A stretch of DNA of 64,000 nucleotides, from positions 1-64,000 of the forward strand of contig JAFEKR010000021.1 of NCBI GenBank assembly GCA_019022495.1. Reading direction: 5' to 3'. Source of the DNA: Epichloe hybrida. Lineage: Eukaryota; Ascomycota; Sordariomycetes; Hypocreales; Clavicipitaceae. The translations under genes and the position numbers were made by a program. Shown piece after piece: positions 22,352 through 35,427 of this stretch (position 1 is the first letter of the stretch; the number at the start of each line of letters is the position of its first letter). The notes under the pieces were generated by a model. The model was not told the DNA's origin. It was given only the letters and a program-made list of their open reading frames with translations, and ran no database searches.

Positions 22352-24912
22352 TTAGTCAGAGTGCACCATGTGCTGGTTGGCAACTGAGTCCTTTCGGGCG
22401 CTCATTGCAACCTTCTCAAAGTGATACAGGGGCTCCTTGGTGGCGTTGCGTCGGAAGAAGACGTATCTCTTGAACCACCAGGGAAGGGCAACAGTCAGCT
22501 GGTACTTGGCAAACTTTCGCGTCGGGACGCCAAAGACCCAGTCGAGCTCTTCCAAAGTGCGCTGCATGGTTTCCGGCACCCAGAAGAAAATCATGACAAA
22601 GGCGACGACATTGAACCCCGCGTACAAGGAAAATGCCCCGAGAGTATCGAGACGTTCGAGCAGGAATGGGAACGTGATGCCCAAAACCGCAGCCTGGGGT
22701 ACATTAGTTACACTCGTCGCATCATGAAATGGATGCTTGGTTGTTGGACTTTTTGTTCACTTACCCAGAAAAGACATGTGGCAACGGCGAAACCCATACC
22801 GGTCTCACGATGTGACAAGGGGTAGACCTCCGCACTGTATGTGAACGGCACCGGACCTTCACCAGGAGAGTAAAAGGCTAAAAGACGGGTGTTAAAAGCA
22901 GTCCAGAGGTAGATCAAAGATGGGGCAAGGAATACTGACCGCCGAACAGGAAAACAAACAGACAAACCAAGCCTGTTCGAGCCTCCTTCATGGGGCCTTC
23001 TTCATCAATGAGGGTGCAAAGACCGGCAGCAAGCAGCGTCCAGAACTATTGCGTGTCAGGGAGAAGTCGTTCGTCTTGGGATAAGAATAAGGCAACTGAC
23101 CATCTGTGGGAAGGTGAACAAGAGCAAGCTTCGTCGACCGAACTATTTGTTTTGTTAGCCCAGGCGAAAGCCCTGTACAATGCTGCTTGCTTACAGAATC
23201 AATGGTGAAGAAGGCAGGGAAAGCGAATAGCCAGTTCACCAGACCGAAGCCAAAAGAACCAATCATGGCCTTGAATTGCTTGTTTGGGTCGTTCTTGAAA
23301 GCCTGCTCGAAAATGGTCGTCGAGTAGAAAGCGATAATGTTGATGCCTGGCAAAGTTAGCGGACGGGTGCTCTTCGTATCTTGACCCTCGCTCACCGTAG
23401 GGTATATGACCCAAAAGACATACCGCACATCTGTTGAGCAATCATGACGACAAAGGCTGCCAAGTTGGCTCGTCTGACACGGGGGATGGTGAAAAGCTGA
23501 GTAAAGCGAGACACATAGTTGGTGTGACCGATTAGTGATTGCTCAATCTCGAGCTGTGCGCTAATGTAGTAAAGATCTCGGGCAACTTGAATGGGGTCTC
23601 GGCGGAGGACCATCAAAGACTTCCAAGCTTCCTGATATCGACCCTTCTTCATGTACCAACGGGGAGATTCGGGGCAAAGATAGATGAGGAACATCAAAGG
23701 AACAGCGGGGATAAAAGGAGCACCTGCAGGTCTCGGTCAGTGATGTAACAAAGCGAGAGTGAGCAGTTTACATGTTGGCATACCAAGCATTAGTCTCCAG
23801 TTCAATGGTCCAGCAAGCTTGAAAACAGCCAGGTTGACGGCCGTGCCCAACATGATACCAAAAGCAGTCCACATCTCTAAGGGGTTATGTCAGCCTCTCC
23901 ACCCATTTCCACGATACGTCAGGACTACTTACGCCAGGACATGACCAGAGCACCTCGGATAGAAGCAGGAGCATTCTCAGCGGCGTAGATTGGCACAGTC
24001 GAAGCTTTCGCGCCCATGCCGATACCCATCAGAATACGACATGCGAGCTGCTGCTGCCAGGTGTGGCACAGAGCTGATCCAATCACCGGCCAGATGCAGA
24101 AGTGAGCAGAAAAGAAAATGGTTCCTCGACGTCCGAAGTAGTTATTCAATGGGTCAGACAGCCAGCAGCCGAGGAGACTAGAAGCTTGTCAGTCGCGTAT
24201 TTCCAGAGAATTGTCAGACGCGGGGGCATGACAGCGATCCGTCAGACTTACGCAGAACCGATATAAGGACCAGCGTTGATGAGACCAACGATGAGCTTGT
24301 CGTTGGTCGATGTTCCGCCGATTCCATAGTATGCCGGGAAGAAGATGTTGGCTCCATTGCTGCCCGTCTGATCCCAACCCTGCACGGCAGCACCAATGGA
24401 GCAAGTGAAAATGGTCAAAAATAGTCGCATTGGCATTCGCCATTTGTGTGTGACTTCCTCAGTGAGGACTTCGAGTTCCCTGCTAGAAAGCTTCTCGGGG
24501 CCGTCAATGTTGTGAATGTCGGTGGGATCCTGGGCTACTAGAGCACCCTTCCTCAGCATCGCAGAGTGTTCCTGGAGGCCATTCTTCTGAGCGAAGAGCT
24601 CTACATCTTGCATCAGCTGCTCCCTGGGTATGCCCTGTAAAGGATTGCGAATCCTGTTGATGGAGGTCAGCATACGTGAGCCACGAAATGGCTCGAGGGA
24701 CGCCCGGATCTTCAGCTACTCACTTGGCCTCGAGATTGTGATGAATGTCAGCCTGCTCGGCGTGCGAGACACCCTTTTCCTCCAGGTGCTCGTCGCGAAC
24801 CGTTTTGGATTCGTGGCTGGGGATGTGTGTTAGTTCGTGATGGCCTCGTCTCGATGCCGAGTCCAGGCGCCGAGGCGAAGGTGTACTGAGTCACTGACTA
24901 AAGGTCTGCCAT
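22352..24912 (-). CDS. MFS sugar porter
   Basis: Eleven exons that close into 633 aa: 24912-24899, 24816-24724, 24653-24252, 24177-23933, 23876-23784, 23723-23424, 23346-23195, 23142-23101, 23045-22940, 22877-22765 and 22693-22352. Every junction has GT-AG and keeps frame. The product is a 12-helix sugar transporter of the plasma membrane with a long cytosolic N-terminus. Signature motifs are [16 protein letters not shown] between helices 2 and 3, [12 protein letters not shown] before the central loop, and [16 protein letters not shown] after helix 12. The helix-1 sequence [12 protein letters not shown] resembles one fungal clade whose tested members carry various mono- and oligosaccharides, so the substrate cannot be named. 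The exon 8 of 42 nt is very short. The gene looks intact. Confidence 0.92.
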
Positions 24913-27908
24913 GGTGGCTGGTGGAGAGCTTCAGATCAAAATGTGGTTTGATCTTCTGGTCTCTTGCGTGTAAGCGACTTGTGAATTGGCCGATGCTGCT
25001 CTGATCACTGTCTGCAGTCGTCAAGGAAGGGGGGGGGGGGGGTCCTCGAGTTAAAGTAGTCAGAGACAGATGGCCAACAATGGATACCAAAGCGGCAGGC
25101 AGACAATGGCCATGTCGATCGAGCAAAACGAGCCGGCGACCCTTGTCAGCCGCATTTTTGCTACGCTACTCCGTACAGCTCGGCTTACAACCAACAAACA
25201 GGTCGAAGTGACCACAGACCCTGGGGGACGCCACCCTCATGCAGGCGGAACGGTTTTTTTTTTTTTTCCCCTTGTATGACAAGTGTGGATGCAGCAAATT
25301 GAACAAGGCTGCTGGGGCCCAAGAACGGACAGTTTCTCATCTTGGCTGGATCAACTGTTGGTACTGGACCTCCGTCGCTCCTCGCCCCGCGTGGGAGGCA
25401 CGAGAGAGGCACGAGAGAGGCTTGTTGAGGGAATAGAAAACGGAACAGCTCCGGCTGTCTCTCCGCAATGGGTCCGCATCCCCGCACCCCAGCATCCTCG
25501 AAACGTCAAGATGGATGGATAAGCGGGGTTGGGCTGGAACGGTGGAATGCTCCGTGTACATAGTCCTCCGTGTAGTCTCGTCAGTGATCACATTAGGTGG
25601 GCGGACAGGGGAATCTAGTTGTCCCTCTGACATGTTGATCTGTTGGTCAATGGGCCTGAATGGGCCATTGCAGCCGGATGCGGCCAGGCAGCAGAATTTC
25701 CACGATGATGAATGGACCGACTGCGCCGCCAAGATTGTCGAAACAAGAACAATAACAGCTTGTACCACACTGCTCCCGTGGGCTTCGCTCTGTCGACGAC
25801 GAGTTAGCGCCACACTGTCCGTGATGAGCCTTTTTGCCATTGCTCTCCACTTCAATAGAATGACTTGTAGCGGACGGCTGCGAGTCAGGGACTCAGTAAT
25901 AATTGGCCACTCGACCGTTCCTGGCTCTGACCCGTGATCCTCTTCTTGCGGTGATATCTGCTGCGTTCAGTTCGGAGTACTCCGTACGGTGCTGCTATTT
26001 AAAGTTAGTTCTCTGGTGTGAGGCGTGATCCGGAGAGATTAAACGGCTGCTCTGCGCCGGGCGCCAGCCACACACATCTCCTGCGACAACGCCTTCTTGC
26101 GAACACTTTGACTGATCGCCCTGCGCCAAAGTCGTGCCACCCTCTTCTCCCAAAAGCAAACAGCAAGCCTTCGGCCTATCATTATGTTATTCTGTTGCCT
26201 GATGGTGAACCACGGTCCAGCCACCTTGAAGTTGCCTAGTTACACCGCGCAGATGGCCTTGCCAGTTGGGGGCCGGGCTGCCGGGCAGTAGTACATGTAC
26301 GCCTCCCGGCATGGCACATTTGCATGGACGGGACGTGGATGAGGGGACATGGGGTCGAGGTTCGCTTGCTGAGTAGTGCAGAATGCAGAGCTGTGCGACG
26401 TCCAGAAGACGGGCTAACAGCAGTAATCTATTGCATGATCCGTGATTCGTCTGTGCTGACACTGTCATGGGGTGGACTGGAATGCGAGATGCGAGAGGGA
26501 CGTGGAGAATCAAAATTCTCGAAAAGGGGGATGACCAAGTTTTTTTTTTTTTTTCCTGTTTTCTTTTCTTTTTTTCAAGAGGGCAGGCGCGACTGGAGGG
26601 GAGGGGCCACGATTGCGGGGAGTAGTGGGTGACCCCTGTCTAGTCTGTTTTCTTTGGATCTGCTTCTGGACCACCACGTGACTCCCGAAGTGGCCCCTTT
26701 CTGAGATAGAACAACAAGGGTAATTCGCGACGGCAAACACCGGCTCCTTTCGGGAGTACACATACGGACTAGATACTCGCACCAATTTTCTGTCAAGGCT
26801 CTTCAAGGCTCTACAATTCGACAATTCCATGCTCACCTCAAGTGCGGAGTACAGGTATTAGTGTCAAACATTGACTCTTTCTCAGTGCGCGATGCGGCAT
26901 GCAGGGTCGACCTTGTGCTGATCCGGGAACCATGTCTCCACAGGCGCTACGGAACACAATATTACACTTCCTCCACAAAACGCTGATTGCTTCAATCATG
27001 AAGCCTCGATTGTATGTATGTACATATGTTTGTATGTGTAGAACCGTGACCAGATCGCACTGCCCGCTCATTGCCGCGCCGTGCCGTGACACGTTGCACC
27101 GCAACTACCAACTTTCTGCAAACACCATTTCGGCCACCAAAGAAAGTCTTTCCATCCTTTGGACTGGTGAAGCAACCAGTTGAACTTCCTTGCATCCCGT
27201 CCGGAACGCCGGAGCCGAGCCTTGCTCGCTACTCGGCCCCAGCGAGTATGCATCGGCCCATGCTCACCTAAGTCACCTTGGGGAATACAACAGCCACATT
27301 TCGTTGGTCAATAATACAGGTGCCGGGACATGTTAACAATCCTAATGCCTACGAATATGGAATATGGGGCCATCCCCGTACCCCAGTTGTTCTAGAACGA
27401 CTTCATCAAGGTACAATGCAAAACTTGTTAGCGTGCACAGTGTTTACAAGTTCGGCAGACAGTACAAACGAGGGAGTTATTGACAATAGACCGGCCGCCA
27501 TGATGGAGACCACTACTCTCCTGGCCAACATTCTGTAAACAGGACTTTATTCCGCGGGCGTATGTCCCTCCTCTCACTCATAATGACAATTGGGCAACGA
27601 GGACATTGTTGATACGACATGTGGCGCTCACTGTCTTCTGTGCAAGCTGAAACATTCATGTCTTCCCATTCCTCATTTGTGCACAACATAATCTTTTGCA
27701 AAGCGTGGTTGGGGCCAAGACACACGACGTGATGACGGTTATCGCACCGAGGATTTCTACTGTTTTCAGAGGCGCCTGCCGCTCATAGTTTGGATGGTTT
27801 AGGAGAGAGAAGAAAAAAAGATCGATTGGAGCTCTGGCGTGAGCCGATGCTACTTTTGAAGACGATGAGAAGGCATCGCCGCAACTTTCATACCAAGTAC
27901 AAATACCA
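24913..27908. other. 3 kb intergenic region
   Basis: Lies between the sugar-porter start and the ABC-transporter end. It contains G, T and A homopolymers (25029-25042, 25255-25267, 26540-26555), a TACTCCGTA-type cluster at 25974-25990 and several open frames of 100-170 codons without motifs. I find no supportable gene. Confidence 0.5.
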
Positions 27909-30900
27909 TCACGCTTCCTGCCGTCTCTTTCTATCCGTCCGTCTTGCCCTCATGACCCTCAAGAGCAGCCAAGCCATCACCCTGTATGCCACGATGCACG
28001 CCGCCAAACACGCCACGTTGACAACAGGATCGACGTTGAAGTTGTACAGATCCAGGACTTGCGTTCCCGTCTCGATTGGACAGCTCCCGCCAGCCAGTCG
28101 CTGCTCGTCGGTACAAGTGAACTTTACGTCGCGCAGAGAATACGGCGCCACGGACCGAGTCGCGTACCGAATCGGAGACAGGTAATTGACTGCCTTGAAC
28201 AGATCTGGCATGTCGATGGAGAGAACACCAGCTATGGAGTTTGCCACGGAGAGGAATATGTCCATGATGTTGACTGCAAAGCCGGCGTGTCCTATCAGTG
28301 TGTTGAATATGATTCCGAGACTTTCTCCACAAGACACGACGCCGAAGCAGGCAAAGCTAGAAACAAAGTACATGGGGACTGTTCTGGGGAGTCCCACGGC
28401 GAAAGTGGCCAGGAGCCCGAATGTGAGACAGCTGAGAATCTCAAACGGCACTTCAATGAGCGTGTACGATGCGAGGAATGCACCCACTGTGTATACGCCG
28501 TCGTCATCTTCTCGGTAGAAAACATCCCTCTCGTTGGGATAAACAGCGACATTCTGCAGCATGCCCACGAAGTAAAAGGCTCCGATCTGTTGAACAAAGC
28601 CCATGCGGGTTTGCACGGCGAAGTAGTCATTGCCAACTGGGGCAAAGAAGAGCGTAAAGACGACAGCAAGCCCGACGACTTGCATGGTGCGGGCCAAGAC
28701 GAGCTGCGGCTGTCTTCGGGTGTTGATCAAGGCTCGCTGGAGGAGTAGCGGCAATGCCGTGAAGATGGAAGCTCGTTTGCGCACGAGGGCGCCGAGCTCG
28801 GCGGGAGTAGATAGCTTTGCTTTATTGATTGAGCGTCGCGGTGGGATCCCCTGCGGTCCTTTGCTCTGCTCGGGTCTAAGCGAGCCTGGCAGATCGTCTG
28901 TCGCTGTCTCATGTTCACCGCCGACATCCTCCTCTTCTTGGCGTCCACGCCGAGCCAACTTCTCACTCGGCTCATCAGCTTCTTGGATGCCGGACAGTCG
29001 TCGCTCCGTTGTCCTTTCGATTTCCTCGGCTCCGCCTTGACGCCAATGTTCGATCAATCGTTCAACCCTGTCGCGGCTCTCCACCTCGCGGTCGTCTTGT
29101 TGTAGATCTACAGTGATCATATCGAGTGCGAAATCAGCTGGGTTCGTATGCGTAGGGCATTCGTACCCATGTCGTCCAAAATATGCAAGCATTCGGTTCG
29201 AAGAACCGGCGTAGACGGGCAACCCTCCTCTCGCAAGCAACAGGACGTTTCCGAAATGCTTGAACAGGTCCGACCGGGCTTGATGGATGGTCAGAATGAG
29301 AGTACGTCCTTCGTTTGCCAGTCCCTCGAGCACTTCCATGATGGAGCTAGCCGTGAATGCGTCCAAGCCTGACGTAGGTTCATCCAGCAACAGAACACGA
29401 GGATCCGTGAGCACCTGAACGCCGATGGAGACACGTCGCTTTTCACCACCGGAGATGCCCTTGATCATGTCGCTTCCTATCAAGTTGCTTGCGCAGTCCT
29501 TCAAGCCCATTTTCATCAGAACGTCTTCTGCTCGTCTGAATTTCTCTTCCGTGCTCATAAAAGAAGGAAGTCGAAGACCAGCAGCAAAGCGCAGTGTTTC
29601 TCGCACAGTCAAGGACGGAAGTAGGGCATCGTCATCCTGGCAGACATAGGAACAGACGGAGCGGACCACAGAGTCGGACGGCAAAGCTCCGTTAAAGGTC
29701 AGTTTTCCAGACGGCTTGTATTTGGTGCCGACCGAGTTCCGCAGCCGCAGAGCCATGGCGTTCAAGAGCGATGTCTTCCCACTGCCCGAAGGACCCATGA
29801 TCACGTTCAGCACCCCAGCTTGGAAATTTGTCGTCAGTGGATGTAGGATAGTCCTTGGTGGCAGCTTTTTACCAAACATGTTTCTCTTTTCAAGACCAAG
29901 TGCGAAGTTTTCAAGACCGAGGTCGATGGCCCTGACTTCTGAAATCGGCCGCGCCGACATTTTCTCTTTGCCGGCCGACAGGTCTGTGTCGGAAGTACGA
30001 GAACGAGTCATGTTCATCTCGACTTTTATGAAATGTAGTCCGAGTACCGACAGGCTGATGAACAGCCCGATGAACGATGCGAGAATAACGATGGGGCGAG
30101 CGACCCAATTACTGGGAAAGCCGAGTGATTCCATGACATAGTTGCCGTCGTACTGTCTACAAGCTGGGTTTGAACGACCGCCCGGATATGGGCAGTCATA
30201 GAAGTTACCTTCAAATTCATTGCCCGCATACGCGCTGAAAGCGTAGAACTTGACGCAAAATGTTAGCTTCTGGTTGTCGTCGTGAACAAGATGATGTGCC
30301 TTTGGGATTTCGCGCTCACATTGTATGCTGTCCATTTGAGCCACCGGACGTAAACCGGGATGGTGTTTACTTGAACAAACATTCCGTAGGCAATACTTTG
30401 GATGGTAAATGCAAGATTCGCAATCAAACTGGCGCCCGCGAAGTGCCGCACAGCGACTACGCAGGTCATGGCGCACGTTACGGCGACATAATGATTAATA
30501 ATCGTTATGGCAAAGAAGATGAGGAACTTGCTCGCGGTCCGCTCGAAACCAGCCATGAAATACACCAAGATTGCAAAAAGAAAGGGCACCGGAAAATCTT
30601 CCGTCGGCAAACGGGCAAGTCGTCGCGAAAGAACAAAAGGGAGGGCGTTGACACAGTTGTCGGAAGATTCCCGGTCGAAGTTTGGGATATCAATCGTCAT
30701 GCGATAGACCTCGAAGAGAAGGACCAGGTAGCCTTGTAACCCAGCAGCGGTATACAAGCCTCCCTGTCTGGATCGAATACCAGCTTGATCACGGCCCAGG
30801 TCGAAGAAGATGTAACCCGTGACGATGCCCATGAGAACTGCCTGCACTATGGATGCCGTCATTCCAAGTGGATCACGGTACGTTACTTTGAGGGTTCGGT

Positions 30901-32098
30901 CAGTGAGGACATGCAGTTGACGGATGAAGCCAGCATGAGTCTTGGCCATTGACCCTTGTTTCCGACCTCCGGTATCAACAATGTCGGTCAGGTCCGGATA
31001 TCGTCTGGCGCTCTCTTGTTTCCAGGCCGTCTTCAAGCCATCTACCCTCGCCATTGTCTCTTGTTCTAGTTCGGGGGTCCGATTGTCTACCGCCGCCACG
31101 TCGATGATATATTCAGCAGGGTTGACGAATGGCGGCAGAGAATATCCACCACGCCTGAACCAGGGAATACAATCGGAAATAGAGCCGGCATAGACGGGGC
31201 CGCCTTTGGATAAGACAATCAGATTGTCGAACAGGTTCCATATCTCGGATCGAGGTTGGTGAATCGTTGTAATGATGGTGCGGCCTTTTGTAGCCAGATT
31301 TTTGAGAGTTCGTACGAGCTGGTAGGCACTTGTAGCATCTAGTCCCGTTGTCGGCTCGTCCAGGAACAAGACGGATGGATTGGCGAGTAGTTGTACACCA
31401 ATGCTGACTCGTCTCTTTTCTCCTCCAGAGCAACCACGATGCGAGCTGTTTCCAACCCTAGTGTTTGCGCACTCCTTCAAGCCCAACTCGAGAATAACCT
31501 CTTCTACCACTCGATTCCTGTTCTCCTGAGAGGTTGACGGCGGAAGTCGCAGGGCGGCCGAGTAATGCAGTGTCTCGCGCACTGTCAACGACGGTAGCAG
31601 AATATCTTGCTGCATGACATATGCATGTCGGACATTGTGAACCCCCGTTCGACCATTGAAAGTGACGGTGCCCTTCTGGCTGAGCCGCGAACTCGTGATG
31701 CGCTCAGCCATGGTGTTCAATAACGTGGACTTACCCGAGCCGCTACCACCGATGATAGCCGTCAAGGTTCCAGGTTCAAGGTCCGCCGCGACTGAATGTA
31801 ATAGGTACTTTATGCAGGGCGTCGCTCTGGACTTGGCGGCGAGTAAGCCTTGATACGTCCCCGGCTCAAACCACGACGGTGCGGTGTTGACCGACACAGA
31901 AAGATGCCGCATCTGGACATGGACAGCGGCGACATCGTCAAGGGACAGAATTCCGGCCCCAGACGCAGAGAACCTGATTCCATCGACACCCTCTTTCTTG
32001 TAGACCGATGTGGTGTCTGCAGAGCTTGGGCGATCTGGCTTGTCATTCCCGCACTTCGCCGACATATTGTCAGCGTCATTCCCACTCTTCGTCGACAT
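27909..32098 (-). CDS. Full-size ABCG (PDR/WHITE-type) ABC transporter
   Basis: Two exons (32098-30320 and 30248-27909) with a 71-bp intron; 1372 aa. The domain order is NBD1-TMD1-NBD2-TMD2, the reverse topology of the ABCG family. Both ATP sites look catalytic. Walker A is GGSGSGKST at 117-125 and GPSGSGKTS at 745-753; signatures are CSGGEKRRVS and ISGGEKRRVS; Walker B is VLFLDEPTTGLD and VLLLDEPTSGLD. Classical fungal PDR pumps have a degenerate first Walker A with Cys for Lys, so this is not a typical PDR1-type pump but the WHITE-like full-size group. It is expected in the plasma membrane, exporting lipophilic compounds; the substrate is unknown. The intron falls inside the last helical part of TMD1 (WTAYN/FYAFSAYAGNEF). 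The N-terminus has a small repeat, MSTKSGND and MSAKCGND. Confidence 0.93.
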
Positions 32099-33267
32099 AA
32101 TGTCAGTCTCTTGTTCTGAGCCGGGTATTACGACAAGATATATCTAGTCAGCCATTGATGAATGGACATCAACGGAAGTTGGCGACGACGCGATGCTGCA
32201 AAGCGGATGATGTTTCCTTTCTGGGCGTCTTGCCTGGCCTGGCCTGGCCTGGCTCGCTCGGCCGGTGCAACCTCTTATTCTGATCAACTTCCTCCGAGGG
32301 ATTTTCTCGCTGAGGACAGGATTGCGGCATTATTCTCCTGAGACTTGATAGGGTTTTGTAAAGGGGCAAGTTCAAGGTGCGTGGAATCGCGTGAAGTCAG
32401 ACAGACAGACAACGATGCGACCGACATGATCAATGTCTAGTTCTGGTCTAGCTGCTTCAAATGGCGAGCAAAGAGGAGAAGGAGAAGGCACGGGCCATTT
32501 GCCCATTTTCCAAGGTGTGGCGTTCTATTGTCTTTGTTGTCTTTGAGGCGGATCTGCTTGCATCCGAAGAATCTCACCTCGTATTCAGTCCGTAAAGACT
32601 GGGCGGCTTGTGCGGGTCGATCGAATAATGAAACATGTCTGACGGACCAAACCTAATAAGTCGTTAGCGCTGTTAGCTCATCTGTCTATCACCCGAGACA
32701 CACGTGACACAATTGACAGGAGACAAGAACAACGCCAACTTGTTTGGGGTTGACATCATGACATGAATGACATGACGACCCCTTGGCGCTAGAGCTCGCT
32801 TGCAGAAGTCCTCTAGGCAGCTTTCAGCTCATTCATGCTGTCCGATTGACATGCATTATTTCGTTCATTCTACGGAGTAGACTGAACACTTTGGCCAACC
32901 GTGGGACGAAAAAGTGCAATTGTATCGCCACCGTTGCATCTCACCGCGGCAATGGATACGTTTCTGAGAAGACGGGTCGAGTTCCTTCTTCATCATCACA
33001 CTGACCACGCACTCCGTCTGCTGGCACACATCGTTTCCAAACTGCTGGTGCGTCAGCAGTGGTGCAAAATCAATTTGCTCCAGGAATCGTTCTCTACTCT
33101 TGGTTTATCGCAAGTACGGCGATGGATATAGAGTACAGGGGTAAGCCGAAATAGTTGCGTCTCAGGTCCTCTACACAGAACGAGAAAAGGTTCACTTGAC
33201 AAGCCCCCTTGTTCCACAAACGAACCGATGAATTGAGATCCTCTCCATTCCGAATACTTGTGTGTTT
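32099..33267. other. Intergenic, ABC-transporter promoter side
   Basis: No gene is seen. It includes four tandem CCTGG-type units near 32233-32252 and short open frames only. The first several hundred bases are presumably the ABC-transporter promoter. Confidence 0.5.
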
Positions 33268-33992
33268 TTACACACCATCTCCAGACTCCCAGGCCTGTGT
33301 CTCCACAGCCAGTTCCTCGTCATAATTTCCAAACTCGCTGAAAACACGTCGCATCATCTCATTGTGTCGCCTGGGCCACCGGAATCCTTCGAACATGCTC
33401 TTGGTGTAATCCCAGTACTCTGGGTAGAATCCCGCCGTTTCCCAGTCCACAATGCCGCTCAGCTGCCGTCCTTCCTGCCCAGCATGGCTTGTGGTTCTCT
33501 CTACCAGGATGTTGCGAGGATTGAGATCTGCATGGGGGAAGACAATCTTGTGCCCCCGCCGGCTGGGCTCATCCGAGAAGCGAAGGTGTTGGCTAAACGA
33601 CGCTTCATCTCTTAATACGTGGGTCGCTGCAGGCCTCACCTAAAGTGTTGCAGATGGCCGCTCCGGAATTGGCTGTCATTGGAATATATCGCATCTGCGA
33701 GATGCAGTTCGTGAGCTGGGTGGAAATTGCTTCGCAGTCTTGGTCGGAGAGCATGTCGTGACAATCTGCTAATGTTGTGCCGGGGATCCTCGTCGTGAGG
33801 AGGAGATATCCAGATTCGTCGGCGTTGTCTTCCGTTTTTTTCCATCACAATATCGAGCGCTCGTGGCGCAGGAACAGTGGTGTGTCGCTCTAGTATCTTG
33901 AGAGCATTATGCTCGTTGCGAATGGCGATTGGGAAATGCTGATGCTTGAGGTAGAGGCCCAAAGGGCAGCCTCTGAACCGACGCTTGGACAT
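33268..33992 (-). pseudogene. Damaged APH-family (aminoglycoside-phosphotransferase-like) gene
   Basis: The pieces read as one fungal APH-fold kinase-like protein in three frames. The first piece (from ATG 33992) covers GLYLKH and RNEHNALKILERHTTVPAP. Next, past an A7 run at about 33834-33840, comes a shifted frame with a YLLLTTRIPGT block, the expected next segment. A third frame after about 33611 begins RDEASFSQHLRFSDEP and contains the catalytic loop FPHADLNPRNILV, VDWETAGFYPEYWDY and a terminal WESGDGV. Two frame breaks and a small loss around 33605-33615 are therefore present. No intron of realistic size explains them. The first could be a homopolymer sequencing error; the second includes a stop codon. 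Such genes in fungi have unknown substrates. I judge it a pseudogene, with modest doubt. Confidence 0.75.
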
Positions 33993-35427
33993 CGGCTTTT
34001 CCAAAGAGTAGAAAGCCGACTCTACTTATAACAACTTATACGCAGCAACGCGAATGGCTGCTGGGAGTAAGAGCCACAAAGGCATGACCAGCCGCAGCAA
34101 TATATGGCCGGCATTGGAGCCACGGGAGGGCACGCGAGCTGAGAGTCTCTGTCTCGGGGTAGGTGCAATAGTTTGTTTCTCGGAAAACTCAGGAGACAGG
34201 CTAGGGGCTATTCTTCTCGCAAGATTCACTAGCTGTATGCGTTTGCAGAAACGTGCATGCGAGCCAACGAGGCGAGCATCAATTTTTGGAATATACCTTG
34301 CCAGGAGTGGTCGCCAAGTAGAGCAAATTGGCCGTCCATCTCAGCAGGCTTTTCTCCGTCGAGGGAAACGTGTTTGACTCTGAACTAGAAAAGATCATTG
34401 TCATGGGAATCATCAGGAATCAGCGAATCATTTTACCTCTATCATCGTTGTCGGCATCCTCAAAAGCCGGATCATGCCACGCTGCAGGGCCTCGTGCACG
34501 CTCTTGCGAACGAGCCAGTGGCTATGGTACGGCGACGCGGTATCGATTCTGTCGATAAATCGATACCACCAATCGAAGTATCGGCGGCCAAAGAATGCTA
34601 CAAGAAGGTCCAGAATACGTTTCTGCATCGACGTTGGCACGAAAGCCACGAGGTGATGATGCAACAAATAAATAACTAACCCCGCCTTTGAGCCATCCGG
34701 CTGGCACGGGTATACAACCCTTTTCCGTCTCGCTTGATTATGTCCTTGATCTCGTCAGTTGCAGGAGCAGGCAGCGGCACGCCAGAAATGACTGTAGACG
34801 TTGACGCGTCGGCCACCAAGGTAGAGGAGAGACAAATATGACTGAATGACGAAAATCCAGTCGGCAACCAGAGGATCAATGTGGCCGTCTTCCTTCAACC
34901 TTGGTTGCACATGCTGAGCTGCCGCCTGAGGCTGAAGGGCCTCGACGATGTACGAGCGCGCGAGAGCTGCTGCATGATGTGGAATGGGGGCGCGTTCGAC
35001 CACGGCTAGAGTGCCAAACACCTGCGGTGGACAGGGGATCATAGCGGCGTGTAAATCCATTATAAAGCAATTGCCGTTCGCATGGGGAACTGTGTCGTTG
35101 GGTCGTGGCAAGTGGTTAGAATTTAAAAGTTAATAATAACAGAACTGGCCGAGTAAAACCAGGAAGGGTGCGTGTACGGAGTATGCGTGACGGTGAAACT
35201 TGAAAGAGGCCTGATATGTGCGGTGAAGGAAGGAGGGAGCCTGGCCGTTGACTCATTAGCGCACGGCAAGCAGGCAGCGCCCCACGTAACCGTTCAGTGT
35301 CCAACGAACAACACTACAACACTACAACACTGATCAACATCGTTTTCTCCCTCATCGTACTCATCACTTGTTGTTGAATTGCTGTTGCTGTTTCACCGTG
35401 CAAACATTTTCTTCCACTGCCCATCAA
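33993..35427. other. Intergenic with weak unexplained open frames
   Basis: Minus-strand frames at 34428-34667 and 34755-35060 have amino-acid compositions that could be coding. They do not join by clean splice sites and show no motif I recognise, so I do not call a gene. A perfect 10-bp inverted repeat GGTATCGATT/AATCGATACC with a 9-base loop lies at about 34539-34567. Confidence 0.4.

Noticed and set aside
25337..25937. Overlapping plus and minus frames of 140-172 codons
   Set aside because: Both strands are open only because stop codons are sparse. No domain, no splice structure.
28059..28748. 229-codon plus frame inside the ABC transporter
   Set aside because: Antisense shadow. The minus-strand product has complete ABC motifs.
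34428..35111. Minus-strand frames that might form a multi-exon gene
   Set aside because: The pieces cannot be joined by plausible splice sites, and the longest starts at TTG. Nothing recognisable.
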